Assembly (NCBI GenBank): GCA_947502765.1 | Contig: CANNBA010000018.1 | Span: forward strand, 1 to 27,694 | Direction of reading: 5' to 3' | Source: BACL11 sp945865535 | GTDB lineage: Bacteria > Bacteroidota > Bacteroidia > Flavobacteriales > BACL11 | DNA: 27,694 nt | Shown here: piece by piece, positions 1 to 7,980 of the stretch | How positions within the stretch are numbered: the stretch's first letter is position 1 | How the letters are laid out: each line of letters opens with the position of its first letter | Program-made: the position numbers and the translations under genes | The notes under the pieces: model-generated | What the model saw: the letters and a program-made list of their open reading frames with translations, nothing else | What the model was told of the DNA's origin: nothing | Database searches by the model: none

Positions 1-17
1 TTTTTGTTCCATAAGAC

Positions 18-46
18 AAAAAAAAATAGCTCCAAAAGGAGCTATT
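18..46 (-). terminator. Rho-independent terminator of the OmpA/TPR lipoprotein gene
   Basis: A perfect 9-bp stem (25-33 with 38-46) closes an AAAA loop. On the minus strand it is followed by a run of T (complement of the A-run at 18-26). It lies 24 bases past the stop codon of the minus-strand gene ending at 70. Confidence 0.85.
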
Positions 47-69
47 AATAGTTTGTATATTTGAGATTA

Positions 70-1728
70 TTATTTTGTTAATGCTATAAATGATTCGTTA
101 GTTCTTAAGTTAACAAATTCTAAATCTTTAACAGCTTCAGTTTTATAGGAAGCATTTGCATTAATTGCTTTGGTTAAATTGATAATTGCAGCATCATTAT
201 TTGCTGTTCTTGCAGCAGCAATTGCATTTAGGTAATAACATGCAGCAGTTGCTTCATTGCAATTGGCGTTATTTTCTCCATTCATTAATTGGGCTAAAGC
301 CGCATTGTGTGATTTTCCATTTTTGAAAAATCTTGCAGCTTTTGCATACTCGCCCTGTTTGATGTCTAAAATAGCCTGGTTGTTTTCAGATGTATTGGCT
401 TTATCAAATAATTTTTGAGCAGTTGCTAAGTCTCCTTTTCTAGCAGCAATAATACCTTTGTTAGTTAAGATATCTGAATTTGAACCCCCTAATGCTTCCG
501 CTTTTTCTAAGTTAGTCAAGGCCTCACTTAAGTTTTCTTTAGCTAAATACATACAAGCGATATTATTATAGCCTCTCCAATCATTATGTAGTTCAACGAC
601 TTTATTATAAATAGTAGTTTGGGTTTTTTCATTACTATTTAAGGTAGCAGCAAATAATAATTCATTGACATTTAATTTTTCTGGCGTTGTGGTTGATAAT
701 GCAGCAATTTCTTCATTGGTTTTTTTAGGTTCGTAGGATCTAACTATAATTGTTGCCTTTCTTAATTGAGGTAAAACATTGTTTTCAATGGCATCATAAA
801 TTTCTGCTAAATCTCTTATTTGTTGTTCTCTAACATTTACATCAGAAATTGAGTTAACAATATTGTTAATTCTTTTTTTATCTTTTATTTCTGAATTATT
901 GACTACATTTTCAAAACCTTTCCAGTCTTCACCAACTGAGGATTCAGTATATAAGTCTTTATTTTTTGCTCCATCAACTTTTAATGAGTGCAATAAATCC
1001 TTGGTGTAATTTACTGTGCTTTTCATTCTCTCGTCAGAGACATCAGTATTTCTGTCTACTATTCCTTCAGGTGAAGCGTAAGAAATGATTTCAATAGAAT
1101 GTGTTTTATAATCATTTTTAGCAAATGTTTTTAATGCTTTTATACTTTCATTACTTTTTTCAGTTGTTCTAATGTTTGCTTGATTTACTAAAAAGTAGAT
1201 TGTTGCAGTTTCTTGAAGTATAGTTTCGCTCTGGTAGCCATGATTTTTATTTGCTAAATCTTCAGTATTTTGAACTCTTGTAGAGGTTGCAATTACTCCA
1301 GTTCCAATTTTTACTGGACCTAATACTTTTTCTTTGTCTTTTAGTTTTGCAGCAGCTCTTAATTCTAAAGTGGCATTCATCATATCATCAGTATATGAAA
1401 TGGCATCTTGATATTTAAAACTGCCTCCAGTTGCATAAAAGATTGTCGCTTCACCTCCCGTTGCATCTTCACCTTGAACTGTAATAGTTTTGAAAGCAGT
1501 CTCCCCACCATTGTAAACTAAAACAGGTGTAAAGTCAATAGTTGTTTTTTTAGCAAAGTATTTTTCTGGTAAAGTTGCGTCTAATGATAGCACTACTTTA
1601 CCAGCATGCGTTTGAAGTGTAGCTGGAGTTGTTATAAAATTTACTGTTTTGTACTTATTAGCCATTTTTTCTAGTCCGCAACCACTCATTATAGCTACTG
1701 CTACTAAGATGTAAAAAATGTTTGACAT
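70..1728 (-). CDS. Lipoprotein with OmpA-like domain followed by TPR-like repeats
   Basis: A 552-aa protein of unknown specific role, probably anchored in the outer membrane facing the periplasm (inference). It starts with a hydrophobic segment ending in a lipobox-like MSGC with Cys17. Residues 30-170 form a beta-rich region. Residues about 172-330 resemble an OmpA-type peptidoglycan-binding domain, including an ATIYF start and an EIISYASPEG segment. Residues about 355-450 look like TPR repeats (NDWRGYNNIACMYLAKENL and similar), and the tail is Ala/Asn-rich. The order OmpA then TPR is the reverse of the T9SS protein PorE, so I do not call it PorE. A TAnnTTTG promoter lies about 33 bases upstream and a terminator follows, so it is probably monocistronic. 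Confidence 0.75.
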   Translation of the reverse strand: MSNIFYILVAVAIMSGCGLEKMANKYKTVNFITTPATLQTHAGKVVLSLDATLPEKYFAKKTTIDFTPVLVYNGGETAFKTITVQGEDATGGEATIFYATGGSFKYQDAISYTDDMMNATLELRAAAKLKDKEKVLGPVKIGTGVIATSTRVQNTEDLANKNHGYQSETILQETATIYFLVNQANIRTTEKSNESIKALKTFAKNDYKTHSIEIISYASPEGIVDRNTDVSDERMKSTVNYTKDLLHSLKVDGAKNKDLYTESSVGEDWKGFENVVNNSEIKDKKRINNIVNSISDVNVREQQIRDLAEIYDAIENNVLPQLRKATIIVRSYEPKKTNEEIAALSTTTPEKLNVNELLFAATLNSNEKTQTTIYNKVVELHNDWRGYNNIACMYLAKENLSEALTNLEKAEALGGSNSDILTNKGIIAARKGDLATAQKLFDKANTSENNQAILDIKQGEYAKAARFFKNGKSHNAALAQLMNGENNANCNEATAACYYLNAIAAARTANNDAAIINLTKAINANASYKTEAVKDLEFVNLRTNESFIALTK

Positions 1729-1761
1729 TAGTTTTGTGTTTTATTAGATTGATAATTGTCG

Positions 1762-1769
1762 CAAATGTA
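1762..1769 (-). promoter_or_regulatory. -7 promoter element TACATTTG
   Basis: The minus-strand read TACATTTG matches the Bacteroidota -7 consensus TAnnTTTG. It would give a leader of roughly 30 bases to the lipoprotein start at 1728. Confidence 0.55.
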
Positions 1770-1881
1770 AAAAAATAATATATTTCTTGGCTGTTATAAC
1801 GCTACTTTATTAAAATTAATTGTTTGTAGTGTTGATATCATAAAAATATTTAATACATTTACAAACTTATAATTACAATAA

Positions 1882-2724
1882 ATGAAAAGACATATTTTTT
1901 TGAGTATCCTATTTGCTATGACTTTTGTAGTAGAAACAAAAGCACAAGACAATACAATTTCTAGTGAAATTAATAAAACTTCAAAAACTACTGAAGGCAA
2001 ACTTAATATTGATTGCAAAGATTGTTCGCTTTCACTTAGCTATGGAGTAATCCAATTTCATGGCGATATAAGCGAAAATAATGATTGGAATAGTGGATTA
2101 TCAATTCAGTTCAATATACCAATAGCAAAGCAGAATTTTATGCAGAATTTTACACTTCAAACAGAATTTATTACAGGAAATATATCTGCCCAAAATTCAA
2201 AGCCAGTCGTTATTAATGGCAGTCAAGGTAGGGCAGGAAACTATGATGGTGAGAAATTCAATATGGAATTCATGGAATTTGATATCAATCTTTTAATCGA
2301 CTTGTCCAAATTGGTTGATGAACATATTAAGAAAAAAACGATTGGTAAAACTGAGCTTAATCCGCAAGTTAATAATCAAAAATTTGATTTTTTTTGTAAA
2401 GCTGGGGTTGGGCTAAACATGTTCAGATCTTTAAGACAGGAATTAAATACTGAACCAGAACAGTTTATAAATAGTTATGGATATGAGTGGCTCTGGCAAA
2501 ATGATTTTGAAAATGCGGGCACTCAAAAGTCTGATTATGTAAGTGAAGGAGTTTTTGTATTGGGAATTATCACCAATTATAAAGTATCAGAACAATTGGA
2601 TGTCAATTTCTCAGCAACTAGTAGATTTGGAAATACTGATAAATGGGATGCAAAACTTAGTGATAATAATGATATTTTTATGTTTTATTCTTTAGGAACT
2701 ACTTTTAAGCTTAGTAAGAATTAG
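1882..2724 (+). CDS. Outer-membrane beta-barrel-like protein, function unknown
   Basis: A 280-aa protein with an N-terminal signal peptide (hydrophobic residues 4-17, probable cleavage after TKAQ at about 22). The rest alternates polar and hydrophobic residues with many aromatics. It ends in FYSLGTTFKLSKN, resembling the last strand of an outer-membrane barrel. Cys45 and Cys48 (CKDC) fall in the mature N-terminus. I recognise no catalytic motif and cannot place it in a named family. It points towards the RNA methyltransferase gene and overlaps its 3' end by 14 bases. A weak -7-like sequence (TACATTTA, 1854-1861) is the only promoter candidate. Confidence 0.65.
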   Translation: MKRHIFLSILFAMTFVVETKAQDNTISSEINKTSKTTEGKLNIDCKDCSLSLSYGVIQFHGDISENNDWNSGLSIQFNIPIAKQNFMQNFTLQTEFITGNISAQNSKPVVINGSQGRAGNYDGEKFNMEFMEFDINLLIDLSKLVDEHIKKKTIGKTELNPQVNNQKFDFFCKAGVGLNMFRSLRQELNTEPEQFINSYGYEWLWQNDFENAGTQKSDYVSEGVFVLGIITNYKVSEQLDVNFSATSRFGNTDKWDAKLSDNNDIFMFYSLGTTFKLSKN

Positions 2725-3250
2725 ATTCTTTTATTTTTCTCCACAGTTCCCAGATAACAATTCCGGTAGTTACAGAGATATTTAAGGAATGTTTGGTCCC
2801 GAATTGAGGGATTTCCATAACTTCATCACAAATACTTATTACATCCTCAGAAACACCATCTACTTCATTTCCCATAATGATTGCAATTGGTTTGTTGGGT
2901 AAAGTGAAATCATTTAGTTTTGAGGATTTTTCAGCTTGCTCAATACCCATAATGTGGTAGCCGTTTTTTTTCAATTTTGATACGGCATCAAAAGTATTTT
3001 TCTCAAATTGCCAATTCACAGAATCAGTTGCTCCAAGAGCCACTTTTCTTATTTCTTTATTAGGTGGAGTTGTAGTAATACCACATAAAATGATGTTTTC
3101 AATCAAAAAAGCATCAGCAGTTCGAAATACCGAACCGACATTTAATGCGCTTCTTACATTGTCAAGCACAATAGTAATGGGTGTTTTTTTAGCGACTTTA
3201 AACTCCTTTATCGTTATTCTTTGTAAATCTTTGTTTTTTAACTTTTTCAT
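2711..3250 (-). CDS. SpoU/TrmH-family RNA 2'-O-methyltransferase
   Basis: A 179-aa SPOUT-fold enzyme expected to methylate a ribose 2'-OH in tRNA or rRNA using S-adenosylmethionine. All three family motifs are visible: motif 1 at residues 37-46 (N..GS.FRTAD), motif 2 at 127-133 (GNEVDGV) and motif 3 at 147-164 (IPQFGTKHSLNISV..GI). It lacks the N-terminal substrate-binding extension of larger members, so the target base cannot be told. I chose the ATG at 3250; one in-frame GTG lies directly before it. It is transcribed divergently from mutS from overlapping promoters. Confidence 0.85.
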   Translation of the reverse strand: MKKLKNKDLQRITIKEFKVAKKTPITIVLDNVRSALNVGSVFRTADAFLIENIILCGITTTPPNKEIRKVALGATDSVNWQFEKNTFDAVSKLKKNGYHIMGIEQAEKSSKLNDFTLPNKPIAIIMGNEVDGVSEDVISICDEVMEIPQFGTKHSLNISVTTGIVIWELWRKIKESNSY

Positions 3251-3254
3251 CACT

Positions 3255-3262
3255 TATATTTG
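3255..3262 (+). promoter_or_regulatory. -7 promoter element TATATTTG for mutS
   Basis: Exact match to TAnnTTTG, ending 23 bases before the TTG start of mutS. It lies 3 bases from the opposing promoter at 3266-3273. Confidence 0.65.
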
Positions 3263-3265
3263 TTG

Positions 3266-3273
3266 CAAAATTA
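3266..3273 (-). promoter_or_regulatory. -7 promoter element TAATTTTG for the SpoU methyltransferase
   Basis: The minus-strand read TAATTTTG matches TAnnTTTG and ends 15 bases before the methyltransferase ATG at 3250. It is packed against the mutS promoter on the other strand. Confidence 0.6.
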
Positions 3274-3285
3274 AAGAATAAATTT

Positions 3286-5889
3286 TTGTTAGCTAAGAAG
3301 AAAAAAGAAATCAAGCTTACTCCATTGATGGGGCAGTATAATGGTATAAAAGCAAAGCATCCGGGGGCTTTGTTATTGTTTAGGGTAGGCGATTTTTACG
3401 AAACATTTGGTGAAGACGCTATAAAAGCATCAAAAGTATTAGGGATAGTACTTACTGCTCGAAATAATGGAGATTCAAAAATTGAGCTAGCTGGTTTTCC
3501 TTACCATTCTTTGGATACTTATCTGCCAAAATTGGTAAGGGCAGGAGAAAGAGTAGCAATTTGCGATCAACTTGAAGATCCAAAACTGGCAAAGGGCATT
3601 GTAAAAAGGGGAGTGACCGAGCTTGTTACTACTGGAGTTTCTTATAATGAACTCACACTTGAAACTAAAAAAAATAATTTTTTAGGAGCAGTTTATTATG
3701 GCAAGAGTAATGTGGGAGTTTCTTTTTTAGATATTTCAACTGGCGAGTTTTTAGTTGCAGAAGGAACTACTAATTATATAGACAAACTTTTACAAAGCTT
3801 AAGCCCAACAGAAGTAATTTATCAGAAAAATAAAAGAAGAAAATTTGAAGAAGATTTTGGAAGTTCGTTCTATAGTTTTTCTCTTGATGATTGGGCTTTT
3901 ACTAGTGATTATGCTAATGAATTGCTAAACAAACAATTTGATACAAAATCATTAAAAGGATTTGGTATCTCAGATTTAGCTGAGGGGATTATTGCCTCAG
4001 GAGTTGCTTTGCATTACCTTAATGAAACTCAGCACCATCAAACCCAACACATATTAGGTATTAGAAGAATTGAACAGGAAAAATATGTGTGGATGGATAG
4101 ATTTACTAGTAGAAATTTAGAGTTGTTTTATTCCCCAAATGAAGGAGCAATAACTTTAATAGATGTACTTGATGAGACCAAATCGGCAATGGGAGGAAGG
4201 ATGCTAAGAAGATGGTTGGCACTTCCTTTAAAAGACGAAAAACAAATTTCTAAAAGACATCAAATGGTGGAAGAGATGGTTGCCAGTAATGAAATTTCAC
4301 AAACGCTTTCTAATGAAATAAGCAATATTGGCGACCTTGAAAGATTAATATCAAAAGTTGCAACTTTAAGAATAAATCCAAGGGAATGTGGCAGATTGAA
4401 GGAAGCTTTAACTGCACTAAAACCTATAAAAGAAGTTTGTGAAAAATCAGCAGTGAAGCCACTTAAAGATATTGCAATCAGAATTGATATTTGTGATGAT
4501 ATACGAACAAAGATTGAAAACGAAATAAGCGAGAATCCTCCTATGCTATTGCACAAAGGCAATGTGATAAAACAAGGAGTAAATTCTGAGTTAGATGAGC
4601 TTAGGTTAATCCAAAATTCAGGAAAAGAATTTTTGGATAAAATGCTTGATCGAGAAATTGCAAAAACAGGAATTTCATCTTTAAAAATATCATTTAACAA
4701 TGTATTTGGTTATTATTTAGAAGTAAGAAATAGGTTTAAGGATCAAGTGCCAGAGGATTGGATAAGAAAACAAACCTTGGTTGGAGCGGAAAGGTATATT
4801 ACTGAAGAATTGAAAGAGTATGAAAGCAAAATTCTAAGTGCGGAGGATAAAATAGCTGCTATTGAAAACAAGCTTTACAATGAATTAGTACAAAGTATAT
4901 CGGCACATATTAAGCCCATACAATTAGATGCTTATTTGGTGTCTCAGCTAGATTGCTTGCTTAGTTTTTCAGCTATAGCCAAAAGGCATAATTATGTTAA
5001 GCCAACTGTAAATACCAGCTCCTCTTTAGTGATAAAACAAGGAAGGCATCCGGTAATTGAGCGCCAATTAGCAATGGGAGAACCCTACATTCCTAATGAT
5101 GTTTTTTTAGATAGAGAAAAGCAACAAATAATGATGATAACCGGACCCAATATGTCGGGGAAATCGGCATTATTAAGGCAGACGGCATTGATAGTGCTTA
5201 TGGCTCAAATAGGAAGTTTTGTACCGGCTCAATCTGCAGAGATAGGGCTTGTAGATAAGATATTCACTAGAGTCGGAGCTTCTGATAATATATCAATGGG
5301 AGAATCTACTTTTATGGTAGAGATGAACGAGACGGCAAGTATTTTGAACAATTTATCAGAAAATAGTTTGATATTATTAGATGAGATAGGAAGGGGCACA
5401 AGTACTTATGATGGAGTGTCGATTGCTTGGGCGATAGCTGAATATTTACACCAACATCCTTCAAAAGCCAAAACATTATTTGCCACTCATTATCATGAGC
5501 TTAATGAAATGACTCAGCAGTTTTCTAGAATTAAAAATTACAATGTATCAGTAAAGGAAAGCGGAAAGAATATAATTTTTATTCGCACATTAAAAGAAGG
5601 AGGAAGTGAGCATAGCTTTGGGATTCATGTTGCTAAAATGGCTGGAATACCTAGCGAAATTGTTACAAATGCCTCCAAAATATTAAAACAACTTGAAGCT
5701 CTTAGAGGAAACAAAAGTAACGCTAAGCTGATAAGCCAAGAAAATGATAAGCAATTGAGTTTCTTTCAATTGGAAGATCCAATATTGGAGCAGATAAGAG
5801 ATGATATAAATAATCTGGATATCAATAGATTAACCCCATTGGAGGCATTGATGAAGCTCAATGAGATTAAAAAATTATTAGGAAAGTAG
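3286..5889 (+). CDS. mutS: DNA mismatch repair protein MutS
   Basis: An 867-aa mismatch-recognition ATPase that binds mispaired bases as a dimer and recruits MutL. The mismatch-reading F-x-E motif is F37-Y38-E39. The Walker A motif GPNMSGKS is at 620-627, and Walker B is LILLDEIGRG with D699/E700. The helix-turn-helix dimerisation tail follows. Full length matches bacterial MutS1. The start is a TTG codon: there is no nearby upstream ATG, the family N-terminus (a Lys-rich start, then T-P-L-M) begins here, and the -7 element ends just 23 bases upstream. It runs alone; a tRNA pair follows 50 bases downstream with its own promoter. Confidence 0.97.
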   Translation: MLAKKKKEIKLTPLMGQYNGIKAKHPGALLLFRVGDFYETFGEDAIKASKVLGIVLTARNNGDSKIELAGFPYHSLDTYLPKLVRAGERVAICDQLEDPKLAKGIVKRGVTELVTTGVSYNELTLETKKNNFLGAVYYGKSNVGVSFLDISTGEFLVAEGTTNYIDKLLQSLSPTEVIYQKNKRRKFEEDFGSSFYSFSLDDWAFTSDYANELLNKQFDTKSLKGFGISDLAEGIIASGVALHYLNETQHHQTQHILGIRRIEQEKYVWMDRFTSRNLELFYSPNEGAITLIDVLDETKSAMGGRMLRRWLALPLKDEKQISKRHQMVEEMVASNEISQTLSNEISNIGDLERLISKVATLRINPRECGRLKEALTALKPIKEVCEKSAVKPLKDIAIRIDICDDIRTKIENEISENPPMLLHKGNVIKQGVNSELDELRLIQNSGKEFLDKMLDREIAKTGISSLKISFNNVFGYYLEVRNRFKDQVPEDWIRKQTLVGAERYITEELKEYESKILSAEDKIAAIENKLYNELVQSISAHIKPIQLDAYLVSQLDCLLSFSAIAKRHNYVKPTVNTSSSLVIKQGRHPVIERQLAMGEPYIPNDVFLDREKQQIMMITGPNMSGKSALLRQTALIVLMAQIGSFVPAQSAEIGLVDKIFTRVGASDNISMGESTFMVEMNETASILNNLSENSLILLDEIGRGTSTYDGVSIAWAIAEYLHQHPSKAKTLFATHYHELNEMTQQFSRIKNYNVSVKESGKNIIFIRTLKEGGSEHSFGIHVAKMAGIPSEIVTNASKILKQLEALRGNKSNAKLISQENDKQLSFFQLEDPILEQIRDDINNLDINRLTPLEALMKLNEIKKLLGK

Positions 5890-5897
5890 CTTTTGAT

Positions 5898-5927
5898 TTT
5901 GTGGTATTGATTATTTCTTTAAATTTG
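5898..5927 (+). promoter_or_regulatory. Promoter of the tRNA-Gly/tRNA-Leu unit
   Basis: A full Bacteroidota-type promoter: TTTG at 5898-5901, an 18-base spacer, and TAAATTTG at 5920-5927. It ends 11 bases before the 5' end of tRNA-Gly. Confidence 0.7.
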
Positions 5928-5938
5928 CTCCCCTTATT

Positions 5939-6010
5939 GCGAGTGTAGCTCAGGGGTAGAGCATTACCTTGCCAAGGTGAGGGTCGTGAGTTCGAATCTC
6001 ATCACTCGCT
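5939..6010 (+). tRNA. tRNA-Gly(GCC)
   Basis: A 72-base cloverleaf. The acceptor stem GCGAGTG (5939-5945) pairs with CACTCGC (6003-6009) and the discriminator is T6010. The anticodon loop TTGCCAA carries GCC at 5971-5973, and the T-loop is GTTCGAATC. The 3' CCA is not encoded (CAA follows), so it must be added after transcription. Confidence 0.95.
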
Positions 6011-6034
6011 CAACACTGTTCATTAAAAAACCCT

Positions 6035-6119
6035 GCCTGGGTGGTGGAATTGGTAGACACGTTGGACTTAAAATCCAATGAACATTATGTTCGTACGGGT
6101 TCAAGTCCCGTCTCGGGTA
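6035..6119 (+). tRNA. tRNA-Leu(UAA)
   Basis: A class II tRNA with a long variable arm. The acceptor GCCTGGG (6035-6041) pairs with CTCGGGT (6112-6118) using G-T wobbles, including the G1-T72 pair typical of tRNA-Leu. The discriminator is A6119. The anticodon loop CTTAAAA carries TAA at 6069-6071. CCA is not encoded. It lies 24 bases after tRNA-Gly and is probably co-transcribed with it. Confidence 0.95.
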
Positions 6120-6124
6120 CATAG

Positions 6125-6158
6125 CGGGAGGTTATCGAAAGATAGTCTCCCGTTTTTG
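6125..6158 (+). terminator. Rho-independent terminator after the tRNA pair
   Basis: A 12-bp stem (6125-6136 with 6141-6152, including wobble pairs) with a GAAA tetraloop is followed by TTTTT. It starts six bases after tRNA-Leu. Confidence 0.9.
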
Positions 6159-6183
6159 TTTTAAATACCTTCTTTTTTATAAG

Positions 6184-6191
6184 TATCTTTG
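6184..6191 (+). promoter_or_regulatory. -7 promoter element TATCTTTG
   Basis: Matches TAnnTTTG and ends 26 bases before the TTG start of the downstream rRNA methyltransferase gene. Confidence 0.55.
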
Positions 6192-6217
6192 TGGCATAAT
6201 TTACAATAGCATTTATT

Positions 6218-7003
6218 TTGAAACAGCTCACTTCACTTCAAAACCCATTTATAAAATCACTGGTGCTTTTAAAAGAAAAAGCAAAAGCTCGCCAGCAAAC
6301 AGGCACTTTTTTGATTGAAGGCCAAAAAGAAATTTCCTTAGCATTTAAAGGAGGTTATGAAATAGAAACCATTTTATTTTATCCTGAAATATGTTCCGAG
6401 AATGAACTAAAAAAATGGTCATCATCTGCTGAGCTTATTGAAATCACCAAAGAAATTTTTGAAAAACTTGCCTATCGAGATTCCACTGAAGGAGTTATTG
6501 GAATTGCTAAAAGTAAAGATTTGAATTTATCTAAGTTAAAACTTAGCCCAAATCCGTTAATTTTAATTGCTGAAGCTCCTGAGAAGCCAGGAAATATAGG
6601 TGCACTTTTACGCACTGCAGATGCCGCAAAGCTGGATGCTGTTATTATTGCCAATCCTAAAGGGGATTTATACAATCCCAATGTAGTAAGATCAAGTATT
6701 GGTTGCTTATTTACAAATCAAATTGCAACTGGAACAACAAGCGAGATTATTAGTTTTTTAAAAGAACATAAAATTGCTATCTATTGTGCTACCTTACAAA
6801 ATGCTAATTCTTATAATACTGAAGATTATACTATCCCAACTGCACTTGTTGTAGGTACTGAAGCAACTGGTTTATCTCAAGAGTGGAGAGATGCTGCTAC
6901 TAAAAATGTTATCATTCCAATGCAGGGCGAAATTGACTCTATGAATGTTTCCGTTTCAGCTGCTATTTTAATATTTGAAGCTAAAAGACAAAGGGGATTT
7001 TGA
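6218..7003 (+). CDS. SpoU-family rRNA 2'-O-methyltransferase (RlmB/TsnR-like)
   Basis: A 261-aa methyltransferase with the two-domain layout of rRNA-directed SpoU enzymes. An N-terminal substrate-binding domain (residues 1-95, including FLIEGQKEISLA) precedes the SPOUT core. Core motifs are N126-IGALLRTAD (motif 1), GTEATGLS at 213-220 (motif 2) and IPMQGEIDSMNVSVSAAI at 233-250 (motif 3). The exact target nucleotide cannot be read from sequence. The start is TTG; the family N-terminus (KQLTSLQNP-like) aligns exactly here and no ATG is close by. It follows the tRNA terminator with its own -7 element and converges on the dehydratase gene 17 bases away. Confidence 0.88.
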   Translation: MKQLTSLQNPFIKSLVLLKEKAKARQQTGTFLIEGQKEISLAFKGGYEIETILFYPEICSENELKKWSSSAELIEITKEIFEKLAYRDSTEGVIGIAKSKDLNLSKLKLSPNPLILIAEAPEKPGNIGALLRTADAAKLDAVIIANPKGDLYNPNVVRSSIGCLFTNQIATGTTSEIISFLKEHKIAIYCATLQNANSYNTEDYTIPTALVVGTEATGLSQEWRDAATKNVIIPMQGEIDSMNVSVSAAILIFEAKRQRGF

Positions 7004-7020
7004 TTTTTAACGGTTTAGGG

Positions 7021-7353
7021 CTACCCCAAGAGCGATACTTTATCTATTTTACTGGCCATTAAAAAATCATTTTCATGAAGACCATCAATCTTGTGCGTAA
7101 ACAAAATAATCTTTACTGTTTTGAAATTAATATGAATGTAAGGATGATGGCCTTCATCTTCAGCTAGTTCAGCAATAAGGTTGGTGAATTTAATCCCAGC
7201 TAAATATTCTGAAAACTTAAATTCCCTAATAATTTTATGATTTTCTTCAACTATCCAATCATTATGAACTAATTTCTTGAAGTTATTGATTTCTTCTTTA
7301 TTTAGAGGAGGTATTCCACCTTGACACGGTATGCATTTTTTTTCTGTAAACAT
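7021..7353 (-). CDS. phhB: Pterin-4a-carbinolamine dehydratase
   Basis: A 110-aa enzyme that dehydrates 4a-hydroxytetrahydrobiopterin, recycling the pterin cofactor of aromatic amino acid hydroxylases. The signature is clear: EDEGHHPYIHINFKTVKI with the adjacent H69-H70-P71, then H74 and the T86-H87 pair. The hydroxylase partner is not in the window. An N-terminal CxxC (C7, C10) in a CIPCQGG segment is present. GTP cyclohydrolase I (12672-13235), which opens pterin synthesis, lies about 5 kb away but in a different unit. A -7 element (TATATTTG) ends 22 bases upstream, so it is transcribed on its own. Confidence 0.93.
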   Translation of the reverse strand: MFTEKKCIPCQGGIPPLNKEEINNFKKLVHNDWIVEENHKIIREFKFSEYLAGIKFTNLIAELAEDEGHHPYIHINFKTVKIILFTHKIDGLHENDFLMASKIDKVSLLG

Positions 7354-7375
7354 TTTTTATAATAATAAAGTTAAA

Positions 7376-7383
7376 CAAATATA
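7376..7383 (-). promoter_or_regulatory. -7 promoter element TATATTTG for the carbinolamine dehydratase
   Basis: The minus-strand read is TATATTTG, an exact TAnnTTTG match ending 22 bases before the ATG at 7353. It sits between this gene and the stop of the upstream membrane-protein gene. Confidence 0.65.
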
Positions 7384-7410
7384 ATCCAATAAATTGCTTT
7401 AAGCCTGATT

Positions 7411-7980
7411 TTACATCAGTTTCTTTGCTACCTGAATTCCTTGATATTTTTTGTAGTTAATTTTATAATAATTATACATTATAATCACAGTTCCAAAAAT
7501 TAGAATTCCATAAATGACAAAGGCATTATGGATATCTTTATAAAATTCAGAATTATTTATTAAAATCCACATTACAGTAGAGATAATTCCACCAAATACC
7601 AAAAACCTAACCCATATATTACCAATACTATAATGAAATCTTTTGTTCTTTAAAGAAGGAACTTTATAGATAGTAGAAAGTAAAGTACTTTTTTCTCCGA
7701 AATACATATAAGCAGTGAAATTGCTAAAAGAAAATTCTTTTTCTTGCGGGTAAAGATTAATAGGTTTAAATGATATTAAATATAGAGTATAGCAAGTGTA
7801 AAGAGTTAATAAAGCTATAACTAGCAAAAGCCAGAACCAGTTAAATCCCAAAAGAGAAACTAAAGGATTTGCTTCTTTTGATAAGTCAGGAGTATGGCTA
7901 AAAGTAAAGTATCCATCATAGCTTTTAGAAAATAAAATCCATACTAATATTGCCGTAAACTTTAATCTTTTCATTGTCAT
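7411..7980 (-). CDS. Four-helix integral membrane protein, function unknown
   Basis: A 189-aa protein with four predicted membrane segments (about residues 5-20, 47-68, 123-142 and 150-170). A conserved-looking loop with EANPL (about 36-40) follows the first helix. That EANPL placement resembles DUF5658-type membrane proteins, but this is a weak pattern match from memory. The ATG start overlaps the waaA stop as ATGA, which supports translational coupling and this start; an in-frame ATG two codons later is the alternative. It is the last gene of the minus-strand unit with waaA. Confidence 0.6.
   Translation of the reverse strand: MTMKRLKFTAILVWILFSKSYDGYFTFSHTPDLSKEANPLVSLLGFNWFWLLLVIALLTLYTCYTLYLISFKPINLYPQEKEFSFSNFTAYMYFGEKSTLLSTIYKVPSLKNKRFHYSIGNIWVRFLVFGGIISTVMWILINNSEFYKDIHNAFVIYGILIFGTVIIMYNYYKINYKKYQGIQVAKKLM

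Noticed and set aside
70..1728. T9SS component PorE
   Set aside because: PorE has TPR and beta-propeller parts before a C-terminal OmpA domain; here the OmpA-like part precedes the TPRs and no propeller is seen.
1794..2018. 74-aa minus-strand hydrophobic open frame
   Set aside because: It overlaps the signal peptide and start of the plus-strand barrel-like gene and is its antisense shadow.
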